This document shows, piece by piece, positions 53,685 to 62,860 of a DNA stretch of 64,000 bases. The position numbers were made by a program, and so were the translations under genes. Source of the stretch: Vreelandella boliviensis LC1 (lineage in GTDB: Bacteria > Pseudomonadota > Gammaproteobacteria > Pseudomonadales > Halomonadaceae); assembly GCF_000236035.1 (NCBI RefSeq), contig NZ_JH393259.1:1-64000 (forward strand), in the 5' to 3' direction. Position 1 is the first letter of the stretch; each line of letters begins with the position of its first letter. Under the pieces are notes generated by a model that was not told the DNA's origin, did no database searches, and saw only the letters and a list, made by a program, of their open reading frames with translations.

Positions 53685-54119
53685 ATGCATCAAGCAGTTC
53701 GTCGCTGGTTGACTGGCGCCGTGGTTGGCGTTTCCATTGTATCACTGAGTGGTTGTGGTACGCTTTTTCATCCTGAGCGTAAGGGGCAAATGAGCGGTGA
53801 TATTGATCCGGTCATTGCTGTCGCCAATGGGGTGGGTCTGTTGTTCTTTATCGTACCCGGAGTGATTGCCTACGCCGTGGATTTCTCTAATGGCACCATC
53901 TATTTGCCGGGCCGCAGCAGTACCTCAGTAGATGTTCACCACTTAGACGACGCTATGGATGTAGCTTCACTGGAGAAACTGCTGACTGAGAAAGCCGGTC
54001 AGCCAGTGAGCTTAGAGAACGAATTGGTGATGATTGAAGAGATGAGTAGCTTGGATGAGGCGCTGGCAATGGTGCGCATGTCTGGCGTACTGGATGAAGA
54101 GAAGCTTTCAGCGATGTAA
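53685..54119 (+). CDS. Conserved small lipoprotein
   Basis: This encodes 144 residues. A lipoprotein signal ends VSLSGCGTLFHPERKGQ. A hydrophobic stretch IAVANGVGLLFFIVPGVIAYAVDF (split here as about 44-68) follows and then NGTIYLPGRSS. It resembles a family of uncharacterised gammaproteobacterial lipoproteins with the GTLFHPER and GVIAYAVDF marks. GAGGG precedes ATG. A terminator follows. Function unknown. Confidence 0.75.
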   Translation: MHQAVRRWLTGAVVGVSIVSLSGCGTLFHPERKGQMSGDIDPVIAVANGVGLLFFIVPGVIAYAVDFSNGTIYLPGRSSTSVDVHHLDDAMDVASLEKLLTEKAGQPVSLENELVMIEEMSSLDEALAMVRMSGVLDEEKLSAM

Positions 54120-54145
54120 CGCCACCCTTTACTGCTTAAGCCTAG

Positions 54146-54173
54146 CCCAGCTCGATGCTTGGCTGGGTTTTTT
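54146..54173 (+). terminator. Rho-independent terminator
   Basis: CCCAGC (54146-54151) pairs with GCTGGG (54162-54167), followed by TTTTTT. It ends the lipoprotein transcript. Confidence 0.75.
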
Positions 54174-54218
54174 ATGTTTAGCAAGTGTTTAAGCCAGCTG
54201 GGCAAGCTTAGAACTTAT

Positions 54219-54974
54219 TTAATGGCTATCTAAAAAGCGCTTGAACGCGGCCGGTTCATCGGTGATGACACTGCCGATACCCCACTCCCAGCGGCTATGA
54301 AAAGCGCTGGGGTCATTGGCGGTATAGCACAATATTTGATAGCCATCGCGCTGCATAGCGTCGGCTTGGGCGCGCTTCAAACGTGGCCAGTGAGGGTGCA
54401 CGCTGAACGCCTCAACAGCCTCGCACTGCTCACGCCAGTTTTTGGGCACGCTACCAAATAGCACGCCCAGGGCCAGCCGCTCTGCGTTGGCAAATTGACG
54501 GCAGTGGCCAAGAGCAGCGGCATTGAAGGAGGAAATAATCAAACGCTCGGGGGGTAGAGTATCCAGCATCTCCGGCAGCGCACGCTCAACCAGCGCGATG
54601 GGGTCGCGGCCTTTGTTGACCTTTATTTCCATATTGACGCCCATTTCCAGCTCGTTAAGCAGTGCCAACATTTGCGCCAAGCTGGGCATTTTCTCACCCG
54701 CAAAACGGTCGTCAAACCAACTGCCTGCGTCCAGCGTTTGCGCCTTGGCCCAATCCATAGAGGCAAGCCCGCCGCGGCCGTTTGAGCAACGTGCGACATC
54801 GCTGTCGTGCCAAATCACCGGGGTGCCGTCACCCAGTAGCTGCACATCCAGCTCTACCCATCTGGCACCCGCTTGGTGGGCAGCGCGCACCGCCGCTAGG
54901 GTATTTTCGGGGGCAGCGGCGGAGTAACCGCGGTGGGCGATAAGCGCGGGAAGTTGAATAGCGGGATGCGTCAT
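54219..54974 (-). CDS. ugpQ: Glycerophosphodiester phosphodiesterase
   Basis: This encodes 251 residues, cytoplasmic type without signal peptide. GDPD motifs: IAHRGYSAAAPENTLAAV (catalytic His, Arg and Glu), ELDVQLLGDGTPVIWHDSDV (metal Glu/Asp and the second His), GVNMEIKVNKG. It hydrolyses glycerophosphodiesters to glycerol 3-phosphate and an alcohol. This feeds the glpD branch encoded a few kilobases on, although it is not in the same operon. Confidence 0.92.
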   Translation of the reverse strand: MTHPAIQLPALIAHRGYSAAAPENTLAAVRAAHQAGARWVELDVQLLGDGTPVIWHDSDVARCSNGRGGLASMDWAKAQTLDAGSWFDDRFAGEKMPSLAQMLALLNELEMGVNMEIKVNKGRDPIALVERALPEMLDTLPPERLIISSFNAAALGHCRQFANAERLALGVLFGSVPKNWREQCEAVEAFSVHPHWPRLKRAQADAMQRDGYQILCYTANDPSAFHSRWEWGIGSVITDEPAAFKRFLDSH

Positions 54975-55201
54975 GACAAATCTCTAAGCCTTCGACGATA
55001 AAAGATCGCTAATACTAGCATGGGCGCATGACAGCGGGATTGCATTGCCTCGCGTCCTAATGGGTAAAAATACGCTAGCGTGCTAGCTTGATTTAAACGT
55101 CGCGACGCGCTTGTATAGCAGGACCTGATGCCATGCTTACCATTATTCTGAGGTGGCGTATCAACTCAAATAATAAGCAAATTACACAATAAGGAGTCCT
55201 A

Positions 55202-56179
55202 ATGTCTCAGCGTATTCAATTTGCCCACACCGGCGGTTCTGAAGTGCTTGAACTGGTCGACGTTTCCCCCGCTGAACCCGGCCAGGGTGAAGTGCGTATC
55301 GCCAATAAGGCTATCGGCCTTAATTTTATCGATATCTATTTCCGAACCGGACTTTACCCAGCGCCCTCTATGCCTTCAGGGCTAGGCACCGAAGGCGCCG
55401 GTGTGGTCGATGCGGTTGGCGAAGGGGTCACACACTTAAACGTTGGCGATCGCGTGGCCTATGCCCAAGGCCCTTTGGGCGCCTATGCAGAGCTACATAC
55501 ACTACCCGCAGCTAAAGTGATTAAGCTCCCCGACTTTGTGGATTTTGAAACCGCAGCGGCGAGTATGCTCAAGGGTCTCACCGTGCAGTATCTGCTGCGC
55601 CAAACCTATCAACTAAAAGGTGGCGAAACTATTCTGTTTCACGCCGCGGCGGGTGGGGTGGGTTCGATTGCCTGCCAGTGGGCGAAGTCACTAGGCGTTA
55701 AGCTGATCGGCACCGTCAGCTCACAGGAAAAAGCGGATCTAGCCATGGCTAATGGCGCCTGGGCGACGATCAACTATAGCGAGGAGAACGTAGCCGAGCG
55801 TGTACGCGAGCTTACCAACGGCGATATGTGCGATGTGGTGTACGACTCGGTGGGTAAAGACACTTGGGAAATATCACTGGACTGCTTAAAGCCCCGTGGG
55901 CTGATGGTCAGCTTTGGCAACGCTTCCGGCCCGGTGGATGGCGTTAATATTGGTATTCTTAATCAGAAGGGCGCGCTCTATGTGACGCGCCCTAGCCTTA
56001 ACGGTTACGCCGACACCCGTGAGCGTTTGGAAATGATGTGCGAAGAGTTCTTCGCCATGATTGAAAGCGGTAAAGTCAAAATTGATGTTGCCAACCGCTA
56101 CCCGCTGGCTGAAGCAGGCCAAGCCCAAGACGCCCTACAAAGCCGTAAAACCACAGGGTCTACTATTTTGCTGCCGTAG
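55202..56179 (+). CDS. qorA: NADPH:quinone oxidoreductase
   Basis: This encodes 325 residues of the MDR family, zinc-free. Signatures: GLNFIDIYFRTGLYPAPSMP, GLGTEGAGVVDAVGEGV, AAGGVGSIACQWAKSLG (Rossmann GGVG). AAGGAG precedes ATG 55202. It reduces quinones with NADPH in the cytoplasm. It stands alone and ends at a hairpin terminator. Confidence 0.92.
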   Translation: MSQRIQFAHTGGSEVLELVDVSPAEPGQGEVRIANKAIGLNFIDIYFRTGLYPAPSMPSGLGTEGAGVVDAVGEGVTHLNVGDRVAYAQGPLGAYAELHTLPAAKVIKLPDFVDFETAAASMLKGLTVQYLLRQTYQLKGGETILFHAAAGGVGSIACQWAKSLGVKLIGTVSSQEKADLAMANGAWATINYSEENVAERVRELTNGDMCDVVYDSVGKDTWEISLDCLKPRGLMVSFGNASGPVDGVNIGILNQKGALYVTRPSLNGYADTRERLEMMCEEFFAMIESGKVKIDVANRYPLAEAGQAQDALQSRKTTGSTILLP

Positions 56180-56311
56180 CGAGCTTGTTTTATCTGATGT
56201 CATTTCTTTGGGAGGAGGAGCGGGCTCAGTCTGCAAGAGTGTTGCGATGCAGTGAAGTCTTGCAAGCCGCTGTATTTATAAGCCTAACTCTTCTCTATAG
56301 GCACTCCCTTT

Positions 56312-56345
56312 GCAGCTCGGCATTGCCGGGCTGCTGTGTTTTTAT
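56312..56345 (+). terminator. Rho-independent terminator
   Basis: GCAGCTCGGC and GCCGGGCTGC form the stem with a short ATT loop; TGTGTTTTT follows. It lies 133 bp after qorA. The rest of 56180-56495 is spacer with the promoter of the permease. Confidence 0.75.
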
Positions 56346-56495
56346 AGGATAGGCGTTGATAAAACTCTCCATTTGCCGGGGCTATACGTGTGTATAGTAA
56401 ACGTCTAATGTGCAGTAGAAATAGCCATGTTGAAAGCGTGGCGTGCATCAATTGAGTGGCGACCTATCAAGCGGTAGCAAGGGAGTAGTAAAAGG

Positions 56496-58454
56496 ATGTC
56501 GGCTGAGGACATAAGTGTTGAGAGCTCAAGCGCTGAGAGCTCCGGTATTGAAGACGTAAGCATTGAAGCATTGGATCTAGGATGGTTAACGCTTACGTCC
56601 AGCACACTGGTGTTTATCGTACTTGGACTAACGCTCGCTGCATTTATCTGGGGCCGTTTTCGTTATGACTTAGTGGCGCTGGCGGCGTTGCTAGGTTCCG
56701 TCATGCTGGGGCTTGTACCGGCTGAAAGCGCTTTCACAGGTTTTGGCCACCCAGCGGTGATTACCGTTGCCGCTGTGCTGGTGCTTAGCCGCGGTTTTGA
56801 GCGCTCGGGTGTGGTCGATATTATCGCCAATCAGGTGCTAAAAGTGGGTGAAAATCTGTTGCTCCAACTATTAGTACTGGTCGGCACCATCGTATTGCTA
56901 TCAGGCATTATGAACAACGTGGGCGCCCTGGCGCTGTTGCTACCGGTGGCTATGCGGCTTGCTCGCGAACACAATACTTCGCCTTCTTTACTGTTGATGC
57001 CGTTGGCATTCGGGTCTTTGCTCGGCGGCCTGACAACGTTGATTGGCACCCCGCCCAATATCATTATTTCCAGTTATCGCAGGGATGTAACGGGCGAGGC
57101 ATTTAGTATGTTTAGCTTTTCGCCCGTTGGCATTGCGGTAGCACTGGCGGGGTTGGCCTTTATTGTGTTGATTGGCTGGCGCTTAACGCCTAAGCGTAGC
57201 GGCCAAGCCTCTACGGATGAAATGTTTGATACCGCCAACTATTTAGTCGAGTTGAAAGTAGGCGAAGAGTCTAAAGCCAAAGGCTTAACGCTACAGCAGT
57301 TGTGCGACGAACTGGACGAAACCATCCCTGTGCTAGCGGTGGTGCGCGATGACAACCGTCGGGCTGGCTATAACTTCCACGGCGCCTTGGAAGAGGGCGA
57401 TATTCTGTTGTTAGAGGCAGGGCCTGATGAGCTCCAGATGCTGGAGGACAAAGTGGGGCTTAGCGCGATCGCTGAACTGGAGGAAGAATCCGAGGGCGAT
57501 CCAGAAGTGAATGATGCTGAGCATCCAGCTAGTCACAAAGATGCAGATAAGGCAAAAAAGAAAGACGCTGCACAAGATCAAAAGCCCGTGGATACCGAAG
57601 GACTGCAGTTAATCGAGGCCGTAGTTCGCAATGACTCGATGATGATTAACCGCAGCGTGCGCCAGCTACGCTTGAACCATCAGTTTGGTCTCCATCTGGT
57701 AGCGGTTGCCCGTGATGGAGGACGCCTGAAACAGCGGTTGCGGGATATTCGTTTTAAAAACGGCGACGTTTTGCTGCTCCAGGGCAGTGAAAATGAACTT
57801 TCAGATAGCTTAGCCTCGCTGGGGTGTCTGCCACTAGCGAGTCGCGAGTTGCACCTGGGCCAACCTCGCAAGCTGGCTATATCCATTGCCATCTTTGCTT
57901 TGGCGATCGTAGCCATGCTGTTTGATCTACTCCCGGCCGCTGTGGCCATGAGTACTGCTGCACTGATTTCGCTACTGATTGGCGTATTACCGTTACGCGA
58001 GGGGTATCAAGCTATTGATGGCCCCGTCATAGTGCTGCTAGCAGCGATGATACCCGTTGGTGAGGCATTAGAAACCAGTGGCGGTGCGGATTTGATTGCC
58101 AACGCGCTGTTGGGCTTTGGCAGCGACTGGCCGGTGGTCGTTACTATGATTGTCCTGTTTTTACTCTCTATGCTGCTCTCTAATGTGGTCAACAATGCGG
58201 CCGCTGCGTTGCTGATGGCGCCTATTGCGGTGAGCTTAGCCAATGGCTTTGATGTCTCACTCGATCCGTTCTTGATGGTGGTGGCTGTTAGCGCTTCCTG
58301 TGCATTTTTAACCCCTATTGGGCACCAATCCAATACGCTGGTGCTAGGGCCTGGCGGCTACCGCTTTGGCGATTATTGGAAGCTGGGCCTGCCGCTTTCA
58401 TTGGTCGTGCTGGTGGTTGCTATCCCCATGATTTTATTGGTATGGCCTCTATAA
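56496..58454 (+). CDS. SLC13/CitT-type permease with two RCK_C domains
   Basis: This encodes 652 residues. Membrane halves (about 30-225 and 450-650) surround a soluble part with two TrkA-C-like modules (about 250-320 and 375-445; AVVRDDNRRAGYNFHGALEE and LVAVARDGGRLKQRLRDIRF). The membrane motifs TTLIGTPPNIIISSYRR and SCAFLTPIGHQSNTLVLGPG are the SLC13/DASS substrate clamps. A Lys/Asp-rich linker of about 40 residues divides the two RCK_C. The substrate is an anion such as sulfate or dicarboxylate. Monocistronic. Confidence 0.88.
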   Translation: MSAEDISVESSSAESSGIEDVSIEALDLGWLTLTSSTLVFIVLGLTLAAFIWGRFRYDLVALAALLGSVMLGLVPAESAFTGFGHPAVITVAAVLVLSRGFERSGVVDIIANQVLKVGENLLLQLLVLVGTIVLLSGIMNNVGALALLLPVAMRLAREHNTSPSLLLMPLAFGSLLGGLTTLIGTPPNIIISSYRRDVTGEAFSMFSFSPVGIAVALAGLAFIVLIGWRLTPKRSGQASTDEMFDTANYLVELKVGEESKAKGLTLQQLCDELDETIPVLAVVRDDNRRAGYNFHGALEEGDILLLEAGPDELQMLEDKVGLSAIAELEEESEGDPEVNDAEHPASHKDADKAKKKDAAQDQKPVDTEGLQLIEAVVRNDSMMINRSVRQLRLNHQFGLHLVAVARDGGRLKQRLRDIRFKNGDVLLLQGSENELSDSLASLGCLPLASRELHLGQPRKLAISIAIFALAIVAMLFDLLPAAVAMSTAALISLLIGVLPLREGYQAIDGPVIVLLAAMIPVGEALETSGGADLIANALLGFGSDWPVVVTMIVLFLLSMLLSNVVNNAAAALLMAPIAVSLANGFDVSLDPFLMVVAVSASCAFLTPIGHQSNTLVLGPGGYRFGDYWKLGLPLSLVVLVVAIPMILLVWPL

Positions 58455-58520
58455 TAAGAGATATCACCGCTCGGTCTGTCGGTTCGGGGTTAGCCGAATT
58501 GCTTGATGAAAGCTATTAGA

Positions 58521-58568
58521 TTTCGAAAATTTTGCTAGATTATGTTCAGATATCAATAAAAATCGAAC
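58521..58568. promoter_or_regulatory. TCGAA-type motifs upstream of glpR
   Basis: TTTCGAAA (58521-58528) and AATCGAAC (58561-58568) resemble each other and the motifs before glpK. They are candidate GlpR sites for autoregulation. Confidence 0.35.
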
Positions 58569-58579
58569 AGGCCGGGCTT

Positions 58580-59338
58580 ATGAATCAACAATTTCGTCAG
58601 GATGCCATTGTCGAGCTGGTTCGTCAGCATGGCTATATGAGTATCGAGCAGCTCACCGATCATTTCGCTGTGACACCGCAAACCATCCGGCGTGATTTGA
58701 ATACCCTTGCTGATGAAGGTCGGGTTCGGCGAGTGCATGGCGGGGTGGGGATCGAGTCCAGTACGGTGAATACCGCCTACAGCACACGCAAGACGCTCCA
58801 TCTGGAAGAAAAGGAGCGGATTGCCCGCTGTTTAGCTCAGCATATTCCTAATCACTCTTCACTGTTTATTAACATTGGCACCAGCAATGAAGTGATTGCT
58901 CAAGCGCTGCTAGAGCACCAGGGCCTTGAGATTATTACCAATAATCTTAACGTTGCCGCCATCCTGCAGCATAAAGAGGATTTCACCGTGATTATTGCCG
59001 GTGGGCAGGTGCGCTCCCGCGATGGCGGCATTATCGGTGAAGCCACTATCGACTTTATAAATCAGTTTAAGGTGGACTACGGCATTATCGGTATCAGCGG
59101 TATCGATGAAGATGGTTCGCTACTGGAATTTGACTACCAGGAAGTGCGTGTTGCTCAAGCAATTATTGCCAATTCGCGGCGGATTTATTTGGCGGCAGAC
59201 TACTCTAAATTTCATCGTAACCCGGTCGTGCGGCAAGGCAATCTGGAACAGCTGGATGCGCTATTTACCGACCGCAAACCGCCGGAAACAATTCAGCGCT
59301 TGCTGACGCAACACGATGTGGCGCTGTACATTGCCTGA
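58580..59338 (+). CDS. glpR: Glycerol-3-phosphate regulon repressor (DeoR family)
   Basis: This encodes 252 residues. ATG 58580 was chosen because the DeoR start follows directly (MNQQFRQDAIVELVRQHGYM); a longer frame extends 16 codons upstream. HTH: SIEQLTDHFAVTPQTIRRDL followed by the wing RRVHGGVGIE. The ISOCOT-like sugar-phosphate domain has NIGTSNEVIAQALL and YLAADYSKFHR. It would repress glpK and glpD in the absence of glycerol 3-phosphate. glpK follows in 162 bp. Confidence 0.92.
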   Translation: MNQQFRQDAIVELVRQHGYMSIEQLTDHFAVTPQTIRRDLNTLADEGRVRRVHGGVGIESSTVNTAYSTRKTLHLEEKERIARCLAQHIPNHSSLFINIGTSNEVIAQALLEHQGLEIITNNLNVAAILQHKEDFTVIIAGGQVRSRDGGIIGEATIDFINQFKVDYGIIGISGIDEDGSLLEFDYQEVRVAQAIIANSRRIYLAADYSKFHRNPVVRQGNLEQLDALFTDRKPPETIQRLLTQHDVALYIA

Positions 59339-59387
59339 AGAGACTGCTTGAAGAGACTGCTTGAAGAGACTGCTTAATGAGATCGCT
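59336..59387 (+). repeat. 13-bp tandem repeat at the glpR stop
   Basis: TGAAGAGACTGCT occurs three times in perfect tandem (59336-59374) and once more in changed form (59375-59387). The first unit supplies the glpR stop codon. Since 13 is not a multiple of 3, changes in copy number would not alter GlpR. It lies in the glpR-glpK spacer. Confidence 0.85.
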
Positions 59388-59449
59388 TAACGAGTCAGTT
59401 TCATCCTTGAGCATTTTAGGCGGCTAGAGTAGCCTTTGATAATAATAAA

Positions 59450-59476
59450 ACGAAAGCAAGTATACAAAATCGAAAG
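59450..59476. promoter_or_regulatory. Candidate GlpR operator upstream of glpK
   Basis: ACGAAAG (59450-59456) and TCGAAAG (59470-59476) are direct repeats 20 bp apart, two helical turns. They lie in the AT-rich promoter region, about 25-50 bp before the glpK start. Confidence 0.45.
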
Positions 59477-59500
59477 ACAATACAACAAAGTGAACTCGAT

Positions 59501-60985
59501 ATGTCCTCTTTTATACTCGCCATTGATCAAGGTACCACCAGCTCCCGCGCCATTCTGTTTGACCGCCAAGGCCAAGTGGCCGCTGTTGCCCAACAGGAAT
59601 TCGCGCAGCACTTCCCCCACGACGGATGGATTGAGCACAACCCAGAAGATATTTGGAACACAGTGGTGGCGACCTGCCGAGATGTGATGCACAACGCAGA
59701 GATTACCGCCGACCAAATAGCGGGAATAGGCATTACCAACCAGCGGGAAACCACTATTCTGTGGGATCGGAAAACGGCTAAACCACTCTATAACGCCATC
59801 GTTTGGCAGGATCGTCGCACCTCTGATGTGTGCCAATCGCTGCGTGATAAAGGTCACACCGATGTCGTTCAAGCTAAAACGGGCCTGTTGATTGACCCCT
59901 ACTTTTCAGCTACGAAGCTTGCATGGATACTGGATAACGTTGAGGGTGCTCGGGAACGCGCTGAGCAGGGCGAGCTGGCGTTCGGAACGGTAGATAGCTT
60001 TTTAATCTGGCGGTTAACCGGTGGCCAGCAGCACGTTACCGATGCCACCAACGCTTCTCGTACGGCGCTGTTTAATATCCATACCCAAGAGTGGGATGAA
60101 GAGTTGCTGACGCTATTCAATATCCCCGCCAATCTTATGCCGGAGGTGAAAGACTCCAGCGATGATTTTGGCACCACCGAAGCGCACTGGCTGGGCGCTG
60201 CGCTGCCCATTGCTGGGGTCGCGGGGGATCAGCAGGCTGCTTTAGTGGGGCAGGCGTGCTTTCAACCGGGGATGGGTAAAAGCACCTACGGCACCGGCTG
60301 TTTTATGATTGTGAATACCGGTGAAACGCCGTCGTTGTCGCGTAATCGTCTGCTGACCACCATTGGATACCGGCTTAACGGCAAGCCGACCTACGCTATG
60401 GAGGGCAGCATTTTCGTGGCCGGGGCGACGGTTCAGTGGTTGCGCGACGGCTTGAACCTGTTTGCTGACGCATCAGACACCGAAGCCTTGGCCCAGGAAA
60501 CCCGCAGCGGCCACAGTGTTTATCTGGTACCCGCCTTTACCGGCTTAGGTGCCCCACACTGGGATCCTAAAGCTCGCGGCGCTATTTTTGGGTTAACCCG
60601 CGATACCGGCATCGCCGAAATAGTCGCCGCTGGCCTGCAAGCGGTGTGCTATCAAACCCGCGACCTGCAGCATTGTATGAATGATGACATGGAAGCCTCG
60701 CCGGGCACTTTACGTGTCGACGGTGGCATGGTGAAGAACAGTTGGCTTATGCAGTTTCTTGCCGATATGTTGGGTGTGCAGGTAGATCGTCCCACCATTC
60801 TGGAAACCACCGCGCTGGGGGCAGCTTACTTGGCCGGGCTGCGTCTCGGCTGGTATCAAACACTCGAAGAGATCGAGCGGCTGTGGCGCTGCGAAAAGAG
60901 CTTTATGCCCGCGATGGAGGAGACCACTCGCGAGCAGCTCTATCAGGGTTGGTTGGATGCAGTTTCACGCGTGCGCTCTAGCTAG
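59501..60985 (+). CDS. glpK: Glycerol kinase
   Basis: This encodes 494 residues, normal length. FGGY-family motifs: [20 protein letters not shown] (phosphate 1), [20 protein letters not shown], the substrate-contact region [17 protein letters not shown] (phosphate 2) and [20 protein letters not shown] (adenosine site). It phosphorylates glycerol to glycerol 3-phosphate. It is flanked by glpR and, convergently, glpD. Confidence 0.96.
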   Translation: MSSFILAIDQGTTSSRAILFDRQGQVAAVAQQEFAQHFPHDGWIEHNPEDIWNTVVATCRDVMHNAEITADQIAGIGITNQRETTILWDRKTAKPLYNAIVWQDRRTSDVCQSLRDKGHTDVVQAKTGLLIDPYFSATKLAWILDNVEGARERAEQGELAFGTVDSFLIWRLTGGQQHVTDATNASRTALFNIHTQEWDEELLTLFNIPANLMPEVKDSSDDFGTTEAHWLGAALPIAGVAGDQQAALVGQACFQPGMGKSTYGTGCFMIVNTGETPSLSRNRLLTTIGYRLNGKPTYAMEGSIFVAGATVQWLRDGLNLFADASDTEALAQETRSGHSVYLVPAFTGLGAPHWDPKARGAIFGLTRDTGIAEIVAAGLQAVCYQTRDLQHCMNDDMEASPGTLRVDGGMVKNSWLMQFLADMLGVQVDRPTILETTALGAAYLAGLRLGWYQTLEEIERLWRCEKSFMPAMEETTREQLYQGWLDAVSRVRSS

Positions 60986-61032
60986 ATAAGGATTAGTAGC
61001 CGACTCTTAATGACTATTTTGTTTAACACTCA

Positions 61033-61067
61033 AAAGCCCCCTCATTGAGATGAGGGGGCTTTTTTAT
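61033..61067. terminator. Bidirectional Rho-independent terminator
   Basis: AAAGCCCCCTCA and TGAGGGGGCTTT form a 12-bp stem with a 6-base loop, then TTTTTATTTA. The A-run on the left gives a U-run on the other strand, so it can also end the convergent glpD transcript. Confidence 0.92.
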
Positions 61068-61089
61068 TTATGTGTAATCACTCGATATG

Positions 61090-62733
61090 TTAAACCACAG
61101 ATGAAGCAGCAGGTGGCAGCGCAGTATCGCGGTTTTGTTCAAAATAGTGGTTAAAATGCTCGTCTGCATCATCGCCAAATAGCACCCGACATGCCTCTTT
61201 TAAGCCTGTGGACTGACGTAACTGCTCGTGATGTACCACCAGTGAAACTTTGGCACGGCGGCGCAGAAAATCCTCAAGCTGGGTGATCATCTCATGATCA
61301 CGAGCATGCTCTATCTCACAGCGGATATACTCAGTGCCTTCAATTAAAATTTCGCCCTGAGCGGGATCCTGACGGATTTTCTCAAGCATCTGAATGGCTT
61401 GATCGGCGTAGCGCCGCCAGAGCCGAGTGGAGAGCAGCTCCGATGAAGTGGAGGCGGTCATGGCATCCAAATTCATACGTTTGGCTTGATCCATAAACTG
61501 CTGTTTCACGGGCTTAGGTGGTTCTCCGTACCACTGAAAGTCGGGATCTGACAGAGAAACTCCCAGGCGGCTAATTTCTTCGGCAATCTCATCGCCAACG
61601 TTCAAACAGTCGGTAAGCTTGCCGCCAAAGATGCTGATATGGGCGCTTTCGGTATTGGTATCCACCACGTGCTTGCGGGAAAGCTGAAGAAAGTCGCGGT
61701 CACTGCCCTGGTCATCTTTGATGGCTAATGGCCGTACGCCGCAGCGTGTCGAGATAATGTCGTCATGTGTTAGCGGTTTATCTAAGGTTAGGCGCTTATT
61801 GATATTTTCCAGCACAAAGGCGATATCGTCAGCGGTAACGTCTACCTCAGGGTGCGCCATATGGGTATCGGTGGTGCCGATACAGGTGCGGTTGCCCATA
61901 GGAATGACAAAAAACAGCCTTCCATCGTCGGCAAAAAACGCCAGCACCCGCTGTGAGTCGGTTAGCTGCGGAACGATGAGGTGAATGCCCTTGGAGTAGA
62001 GGTGATGATGGGTGGTTTTTTGGCCGGTCAGCTCGTTGTGCTGGTCCACCCAGGGTCCTGCGGCGTTGATCAACACCTTGGCACGGATATCGAAAGTGCT
62101 GCCATCCATTACGTTGCGGGCTTTAGTCACCCATAGGTTGCCCTCGCGCTCGGCGCCGAGTGATTCGACATAATTAGCAGCGATGGCGCCATAGTTAAGC
62201 GCATGACGCACAAAGTTAAATACAAAACGGGCGTCATTATCGTGGAGGTAAGCGTCGGAGTACTCGAAGCCGCCAATGGAGTCCTCGATATCAATAATCG
62301 GCTCTTGCTGCTTAATGTTGCTAGGCGAGAGCAGGCGCGGCAATTTAGTAAAGCCGTTGCCCATCAGCCAGTAAAGCCAGGTGCCCGCCCACAAGTAGCG
62401 TGGTGAATGACGGAAACCTTTTGAAATAGTGGTCAGGAAGCGAATCTCCTGCACTGTAGAAGGGTAACTTTTAATCAAGTGGTTGCGGCTTTTGCACAGC
62501 TTGCGAACCAGTGCAAAATCCTTGCTTTCCATATACTTAATGCCTCCCCATACTAAGTTGGAAGAGTGCATGCTGGTACTGCCAGCGAAGTCGCCGCGGT
62601 CAATCAGCGCGACTTTAGCGCCTTTGCCAGCCAGCGCTGCCGCCGTGGCTGCGCCATTAATACCGCCCCCGATAATCAGGGCATCAAAGGTCTCGTGAGG
62701 TAATTTTTCAATGTTTCGATTTCGCAGTTTCAT
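61090..62733 (-). CDS. glpD: Aerobic glycerol-3-phosphate dehydrogenase
   Basis: This encodes 547 residues. ATG 62733 was chosen over a frame extending 37 codons upstream because the FAD motif FDALIIGGGINGAATAAALA then falls at about residue 19, as in the family. Further marks are GDFAGSTSMHSSNLVWGGIK and TRCGVRPLAI. It transfers electrons from glycerol 3-phosphate to the quinone pool at the inner membrane, giving DHAP. It is convergent with glpK and downstream of the solute-binding protein gene. Confidence 0.95.
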   Translation of the reverse strand: MKLRNRNIEKLPHETFDALIIGGGINGAATAAALAGKGAKVALIDRGDFAGSTSMHSSNLVWGGIKYMESKDFALVRKLCKSRNHLIKSYPSTVQEIRFLTTISKGFRHSPRYLWAGTWLYWLMGNGFTKLPRLLSPSNIKQQEPIIDIEDSIGGFEYSDAYLHDNDARFVFNFVRHALNYGAIAANYVESLGAEREGNLWVTKARNVMDGSTFDIRAKVLINAAGPWVDQHNELTGQKTTHHHLYSKGIHLIVPQLTDSQRVLAFFADDGRLFFVIPMGNRTCIGTTDTHMAHPEVDVTADDIAFVLENINKRLTLDKPLTHDDIISTRCGVRPLAIKDDQGSDRDFLQLSRKHVVDTNTESAHISIFGGKLTDCLNVGDEIAEEISRLGVSLSDPDFQWYGEPPKPVKQQFMDQAKRMNLDAMTASTSSELLSTRLWRRYADQAIQMLEKIRQDPAQGEILIEGTEYIRCEIEHARDHEMITQLEDFLRRRAKVSLVVHHEQLRQSTGLKEACRVLFGDDADEHFNHYFEQNRDTALPPAASSVV

Positions 62734-62860
62734 AGCGGATCCAATTAACCAATAAATAGCCCGGTTGCTGTGGGTGTTTTCTGTTGTGCTATGGCCTGCC
62801 GCCAATGAAACCCTTGACAGGGCGGGCGGTTGCCCGCCCTGCAAGCGTTACGCGTGGTGA

